Shown here piece after piece: positions 4,159 through 6,898 of a DNA stretch of 6,898 bases. The stretch lies in assembly GCA_963522175.1 (NCBI GenBank), contig CAUQXC010000023.1, positions 1-6,898 of the forward strand, given 5' to 3'. Within the stretch, counting starts at the first letter, position 1. Every line of letters begins with the position of its first letter. This DNA comes from CAKAHY01 sp963522175 (lineage in GTDB: Bacteria > Bacillota > Clostridia > Lachnospirales > Lachnospiraceae). A program made the position numbers and the translations under genes. A model generated the notes under the pieces. The model was given only the letters and a program-made list of their open reading frames with translations, was not told the DNA's origin and searched no databases.

Positions 4159-4170
4159 AGAGGGCGTGCA

Positions 4171-4211
4171 GTCGGCACGAGCCGACCGGGGTCAAAGGGG
4201 CAGAGCCCCTT
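4171..4211. other. Hairpin pair at the end of cassette R (copy 1)
   Basis: GTCGGC/GCCGAC (4171-4186, loop ACGA) is followed by AAGGGGC/GCCCCTT (4195-4211, loop AGA). The second is the counterpart of the terminator at 47-74, but here it lacks the T-run. The exact identity of the two R copies ends in its loop at 4203. Confidence 0.6.
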
Positions 4212-4282
4212 ACAGTTATAGAATATAATAGAAGTGATTTTTTTAAAAAAGCTAGTATTTATGAGGGTTTGAAGCACTTTTG

Positions 4283-4437
4283 CATTCTAGTATTCCTAGA
4301 ATATCATTCTAGTAATACTAGAATGTTTTACTACAGTTTTGGGGCATAAATCCTAAAATATTTTAGGATTTATTCTAGGAATGCTAGAATGTTTTTAAAA
4401 TATCTCTTGACTGAACATCCTAATATATATTAGAATG
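4283..4437. repeat. 22-bp-phased palindrome array in front of rep3
   Basis: Dyads built on ATTCTAG...CTAGAAT occur at 4284-4302, 4305-4325 (a perfect palindrome) and 4372-4390, with a one-mismatch relative CATCCTAATAT/ATATTAGAATG at 4416-4437. Between them is a perfect 28-bp palindrome at 4346-4373, centred on AAAATATTTT. Starts fall near 4283, 4305, 4349, 4371 and 4416, all about multiples of 22 bp apart, so binding sites would share one face of the helix. This is the likely Rep3 binding region and origin. Unlike the rep1 and rep2 repeats, each site has two-fold symmetry. Confidence 0.78.
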
Positions 4438-4447
4438 TTGCTATAAT
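4407..4447 (+). promoter_or_regulatory. Probable rep3 promoter region
   Basis: TTGACT (4407-4412) is a fair -35, but what follows at 15-17 bp (TATTAG or TTAGAA) is weak. Alternatively TGCTATAAT (4439-4447) is a good extended -10, although transcription would then start almost at the ribosome-binding site. In both cases the last dyad (4416-4437) covers the core promoter, which fits autorepression by Rep3. Confidence 0.5.
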
Positions 4448-4462
4448 TTAGAAAGGGGAAAT

Positions 4463-4990
4463 ATGCTATTGAAAACAGAAGATAAGACCACTTATGTAAG
4501 AACCGTTATAGACCATATAAACGGTGGAATTATTGAAGAGGAATGGGTTCATAAACGAGGAGCAGAACCGCCTTTTATAAAATTATATCTTGATTGTTTA
4601 TGTGATTTTAAGGGCTTATCAAAGAGCCTTAATCCTATTCTTTTAGAGTTCTTGAAGTATATGACATACGCAAATACTAACGACCCTAGTGGCGGTCAAA
4701 TCATATACCTAAATGCAGCACTTAAAAAGAATATAGCAACTGCAACAGGAAAAACTGTAAAAAGAATTGAACAAGCTATTACGGATTTTGTAAAGACAGG
4801 TGTATTTTCTCGTATTGCAACAAGTACATATCAAGTAAATGCTGAATTATTTGGCAAGGGAGATTGGAGAGATATTAAAAATATTAGAGCGACTTTCGAT
4901 TTTGGAAAAGGCACCATTGAAACTGAAATCATTAAGGATGATGAGGAAGAACAACCGACAGAAAAACCAAAAGCAAGACAAGTGGTATAA
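4463..4990 (+). CDS. repL: RepL-family plasmid replication protein (Rep3)
   Basis: This 175-residue protein should initiate replication of segment B by binding the palindrome array just upstream. The order of features matches RepL of staphylococcal plasmids such as pNE131 as I recall it: an N-terminal strand pair with IDHINGGIIEEEWVHKR (16-32), FIKLYLDCL (38-46), helices up to about 70, a helix-turn-helix near 84-112 and the wing followed by YQVNAELFGKGDW (123-135). The last 18 residues are acidic and then basic and are probably disordered. It has no HUH nuclease motif. It shares the general fold but little sequence with Rep1 and Rep2. GAAAGGGG (4451-4458) precedes the ATG by four bases. The 79-codon gene follows 12 bp after the stop, where repeat R begins. 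Confidence 0.82.
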   Translation: MLLKTEDKTTYVRTVIDHINGGIIEEEWVHKRGAEPPFIKLYLDCLCDFKGLSKSLNPILLEFLKYMTYANTNDPSGGQIIYLNAALKKNIATATGKTVKRIEQAITDFVKTGVFSRIATSTYQVNAELFGKGDWRDIKNIRATFDFGKGTIETEIIKDDEEEQPTEKPKARQVV

Positions 4991-5002
4991 AAGAGGTGTT
5001 AA

Positions 5003-5242
5003 ATGAATGTAAATATAATAATAAAAAACGCTAAAACAATAGCAGAATACAAAGAAATGAAAGAGAAAATGAAAAAGCTTACAGAAAAGTGCTATGACAA
5101 ACATAAAAAAGAATTCAAAGATTGGAAAGATGGAGAACCTCTTAAAGCCTGGATAGACAGTACTCAACATATTTGCATTGAGTACGAAAGTGGTAAGTTT
5201 TGGCATTATAGCGATGAAGGTAAAGTACTAAGCTGGGATTAG
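5003..5242 (+). CDS. Conserved small plasmid protein of unknown function (copy 2)
   Basis: This protein is identical to the 79-residue protein at 2308-2547: a charged helix followed by a Trp-rich C-terminus, no recognised family. Its ribosome-binding site GAGGTG (4993-4998) is the first part of repeat R. Here it lies 12 bp after rep3, a gene from a different branch than rep2. That it keeps the same place behind two unlike rep genes suggests it serves the shared cassette (for example mobilization or origin function) or works with any Rep, rather than being a partner of one Rep. Confidence 0.78.
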   Translation: MNVNIIIKNAKTIAEYKEMKEKMKKLTEKCYDKHKKEFKDWKDGEPLKAWIDSTQHICIEYESGKFWHYSDEGKVLSWD

Positions 5243-5257
5243 ATCAATATATATTCA

Positions 5258-5297
5258 AAAGGTAAGGAGAATAGGTATACCTACTCTTCTTACCTTT
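5258..5297. terminator. Convergent hairpin between the 79-codon gene and mobV (copy 2)
   Basis: This is identical to 2563-2602: AAAGGTAAG (5258-5266) pairs with CTTACCTTT (5289-5297), overlapping the mobV stop codon. Confidence 0.63.
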
Positions 5298-6435
5298 CCA
5301 AATTCATATTTCTTTTATTTTTACTGATACTTTCTTGTCTTTGCAAGTCTTTTTCAGCTTTTTTATAAGCAGCTGCAAGCTCCGGATCACTGTTAATTAC
5401 TTTTTCTATACGTTTTAAAGTCTCCTTATACCTAATCGATTTCCAAGTTTCAGATACAGACTTAGCCTCTTCTTTAGCCTTATCAACTATATCTTCAGCT
5501 TTAAGTTTTGCATCAGCTATTATACGATCCGTCAATGCATTGGTCTTTCTTGCCGACTCAATCTCCTTAAGCAAAGCTTCAGCTATACCGGCAATCTTAC
5601 AAAGCTTTTCAAAGTCGGAAGTAGCTACAACCTGTTTATCCCCTATAAGGGCTTTTGTATGAGGTACAGTCTTAGACTGCTCAAAAGTAATTATATCCCT
5701 CTTAAAACCTTCTATTTGCTCTTTTAAGACCCTTTTATGCTCTTCAAGTACCCTTACATCATCTTGAGCTTTAAAAACGATTTTAGAGGCTTCTATTTGC
5801 GTTTTTTGAAGTGTTTCTATAGCACTCTCCCTTTTTAGCTCTTTAATACTTCTATTACCCTCTATTGTTGCAGCGTTCAAAATACCTACACTATGACCTA
5901 ACGTATGTTCTATGTATGCCTGTAAATCACTATGAAAGCTTATTAAATCGTTGCGAGTCAATACTTCCTTAGCCGAAACTTTGTTATACTCTTTTAATTC
6001 TTCCGGATTTTTCTTATCTGTCTTAAAACCATGCTTTACAGGTATAAAAGCAAAATGCATATGGGGAGTAGTCTCGTCCATATGTACCCAAGCAGATACA
6101 GTATTAGCAGATCCATATCTATTTACTAAAAACTTATAGGTCTCTTCAAAAAAAGGTCTATGTTCTTCTTCCGGAAGATCCTTAGGTACTGTAACTATCC
6201 AATCACACAGCACATTTACATCTTTACGGTTTTGTACTTTAACTTCACTAAGGCGTTTATGCATAAAATCTAATTGTTTCATAGGTTGCAAATCAAAAGC
6301 AAGGTTATAATTCAGATCCGTTTTGTCCGGATCTATACTTTCGTTGCTCCTATAGTCTGATTTTTCTTCACGCCTTGCATAGTGATTAAGCATATGACCA
6401 ACAGCAGCTTTAGTGTACTTTGCAACATGAGCCAT
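5290..6435 (-). CDS. mobV: MobV-family (Pre/Mob) relaxase, copy 2
   Basis: This is a second, identical 381-residue MobV relaxase with the same HxxR and HxDExxPHxH motifs and coiled-coil C-terminus as at 2595-3740. The start at 6435 is set by AGGGAGG (complement of 6445-6451). If the 6843-bp circle is real, the plasmid has two relaxase genes and two oriT sites in the same orientation. Homologous recombination between them, or strand exchange by MobV at the two oriT copies, could then split it into 4148-bp and 2695-bp circles. If it is not real, this is the relaxase of a separate 2695-bp plasmid. Confidence 0.92.
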   Translation of the reverse strand: MAHVAKYTKAAVGHMLNHYARREEKSDYRSNESIDPDKTDLNYNLAFDLQPMKQLDFMHKRLSEVKVQNRKDVNVLCDWIVTVPKDLPEEEHRPFFEETYKFLVNRYGSANTVSAWVHMDETTPHMHFAFIPVKHGFKTDKKNPEELKEYNKVSAKEVLTRNDLISFHSDLQAYIEHTLGHSVGILNAATIEGNRSIKELKRESAIETLQKTQIEASKIVFKAQDDVRVLEEHKRVLKEQIEGFKRDIITFEQSKTVPHTKALIGDKQVVATSDFEKLCKIAGIAEALLKEIESARKTNALTDRIIADAKLKAEDIVDKAKEEAKSVSETWKSIRYKETLKRIEKVINSDPELAAAYKKAEKDLQRQESISKNKRNMNLER

Positions 6436-6466
6436 ACCTATATACCTCCCTCTGCTTTTTGATCTA

Positions 6467-6495
6467 AATATATCAGTACAGTAAGCCCATGTCAA
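6467..6495 (-). promoter_or_regulatory. mobV promoter (copy 2)
   Basis: TTGACA (complement of 6490-6495) and TATATT (complement of 6467-6472) with a 17-bp spacer, identical to the first copy, abutting the oriT-like inverted repeat. Confidence 0.8.
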
Positions 6496-6515
6496 TGGTA
6501 TAGCAAGGTATACCA
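6496..6515 (-). other. Candidate oriT (copy 2)
   Basis: Perfect inverted repeat TGGTATA/TATACCA with a 6-base loop, identical to 3801-3820 and in the same place 60 bp upstream of the relaxase start. Confidence 0.58.
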
Positions 6516-6535
6516 TTTCTGCGAAATGAACCTTG

Positions 6536-6694
6536 CAAGGGGTTTCACCCCTTGACCCCTAAGGGCTCTGCCCTCGCCAAAGGTCGCTTCGCTCCCAATG
6601 GCTCACCCGGTCGGGACTGCCCCCGACAGTGCACAAGGGACCGGTCCCTTGACCCACACTCCCCCCGGCTTTCGCCATGCCCCCCAGGGGGCAT
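6536..6694. other. GC-rich non-coding hairpin tract (copy 2)
   Basis: This is identical to 3841-3999, including the 18-bp perfect palindrome (6634-6651) and the ATGCCCCC/GGGGGCAT hairpin (6677-6694). No gene is seen. Confidence 0.63.
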
Positions 6695-6705
6695 TCAAAC
6701 CCTCC

Positions 6706-6853
6706 GGGCTAATTAGCTCCGTCGGTAAGCCATAAAAAGCATATAGCCTTAGCAGTCAAGGGTACCGTAGGTACCGGCTTCGCCGGCTTTGCCCTTGACA
6801 AGCTAAAAGGGCTATATGCTATGGCTTACTTACCGACGGGCTAAATTAGCTCC
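6706..6853. other. 117-bp cruciform-like element with flanking direct repeats (copy 2)
   Basis: This is identical to 4011-4158. The folded element is 6721-6837, and the flanking GGGCTAA(A)TTAGCTCC repeats are at 6706-6720 and 6838-6853. The right flank runs into the 55-base terminal overlap. Confidence 0.68.
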
Positions 6854-6898
6854 AGAGGGCGTGCAGTCGGCACGAGCCGACCGGGGTCAAAGGGGCAG

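Larger units (their letters stand above)
2298..4203. repeat. Large direct repeat R, copy 1 (1906 bp, mobilization cassette)
   Basis: This segment is identical to 4993-6898 in both coding and non-coding parts. It starts at the GAGGTG ribosome-binding site of the 79-codon gene, five bases after the rep2 stop codon. It ends in the loop of a hairpin (AAGGGGCAG), after which the copies differ by one base, share GCCCCTTA, then diverge completely. It contains the 79-codon gene, mobV, the oriT-like site and a GC-rich hairpin tract. Total identity means either very recent duplication or recombination, or a collapsed assembly repeat. Confidence 0.95.
4993..6898. repeat. Large direct repeat R, copy 2 (1906 bp, mobilization cassette)
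   Basis: This is an exact copy of 2298-4203 in the same orientation, starting two bases after the rep3 stop codon. Its last 55 bases equal the first 55 of the window, so on the circle it is followed by the terminator at 47-74 and segment A. The left neighbours of the two copies are unrelated (rep2 end against rep3 end). Confidence 0.95.

Noticed and set aside
4847..5206. Minus-strand open frame of 119 codons (and its shorter relative at 2290-2511), rich in Phe, Tyr and Leu
   Set aside because: It is the antisense of the lysine-rich 79-codon gene, which gives Phe/Leu/Tyr strings on the opposite strand, and of the rep3 end. It looks like a membrane protein only for that reason.
2298..6898. Composite transposon with R as the flanking insertion sequence
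   Set aside because: R has no transposase gene and no terminal inverted repeats or target duplications at its ends; it is a mobilization cassette, and homologous recombination or assembly collapse explains the duplication.

Overview
This window looks like a complete small mobilizable plasmid, or two plasmids joined in one contig, from a low-GC Bacillota host (Clostridia or Negativicutes are my best guesses). The evidence is AT-rich genes with strong purine Shine-Dalgarno sites, sigma-A-type promoters, a MobV (Pre/Mob) relaxase, RepL-type winged-helix replication proteins and small membrane peptides resembling Gram-positive type I toxins. There are no chromosomal genes, rRNA or tRNA genes, or resistance genes. 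The last 55 bases (6844-6898) repeat the first 55, so the molecule closes into a circle of 6843 bp.

The layout is A - R - B - R. R is a 1906-bp cassette present twice as an exact copy (2298-4203 and 4993-6898, offset 2695). Each R holds a 79-codon gene of unknown function, a convergent mobV relaxase gene with its promoter and an oriT-like inverted repeat, and a GC-rich non-coding tract packed with hairpins that ends in a 117-bp cruciform-like element. Segment A (56-2297) has two related replication-protein genes, each with its own ~23-bp-spaced repeats, and two tiny genes for membrane peptides sharing a YYIxKWLD motif. One of these (1181-1291) sits in a layout closely matching the par/Fst type I toxin-antitoxin locus of pAD1: a convergent short antisense RNA, a shared bidirectional terminator, and a direct repeat that makes the antisense RNA complementary to the toxin start site. 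Segment B (4204-4992) has one more divergent RepL-like gene behind a 22-bp-phased array of palindromes.

The pieces fit together as follows. Each Rep probably binds the repeats in front of its own gene, starting replication and repressing itself, because in at least two cases a repeat lies inside the promoter spacer. MobV would nick the oriT-like site in front of its gene for conjugative mobilization. The antisense-controlled peptide would penalise plasmid loss. The R cassette begins between the rep stop codon and the next ribosome-binding site, so it looks like a conserved backbone onto which different replicons are swapped.

An important caveat concerns the assembly. The contig begins exactly with the last 55 bases of R, which is what a de Bruijn graph with k=55 gives when one collapsed repeat edge joins two loops. 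The data therefore fit a real 6843-bp cointegrate, but equally two separate plasmids of 4148 bp (A+R) and 2695 bp (B+R).
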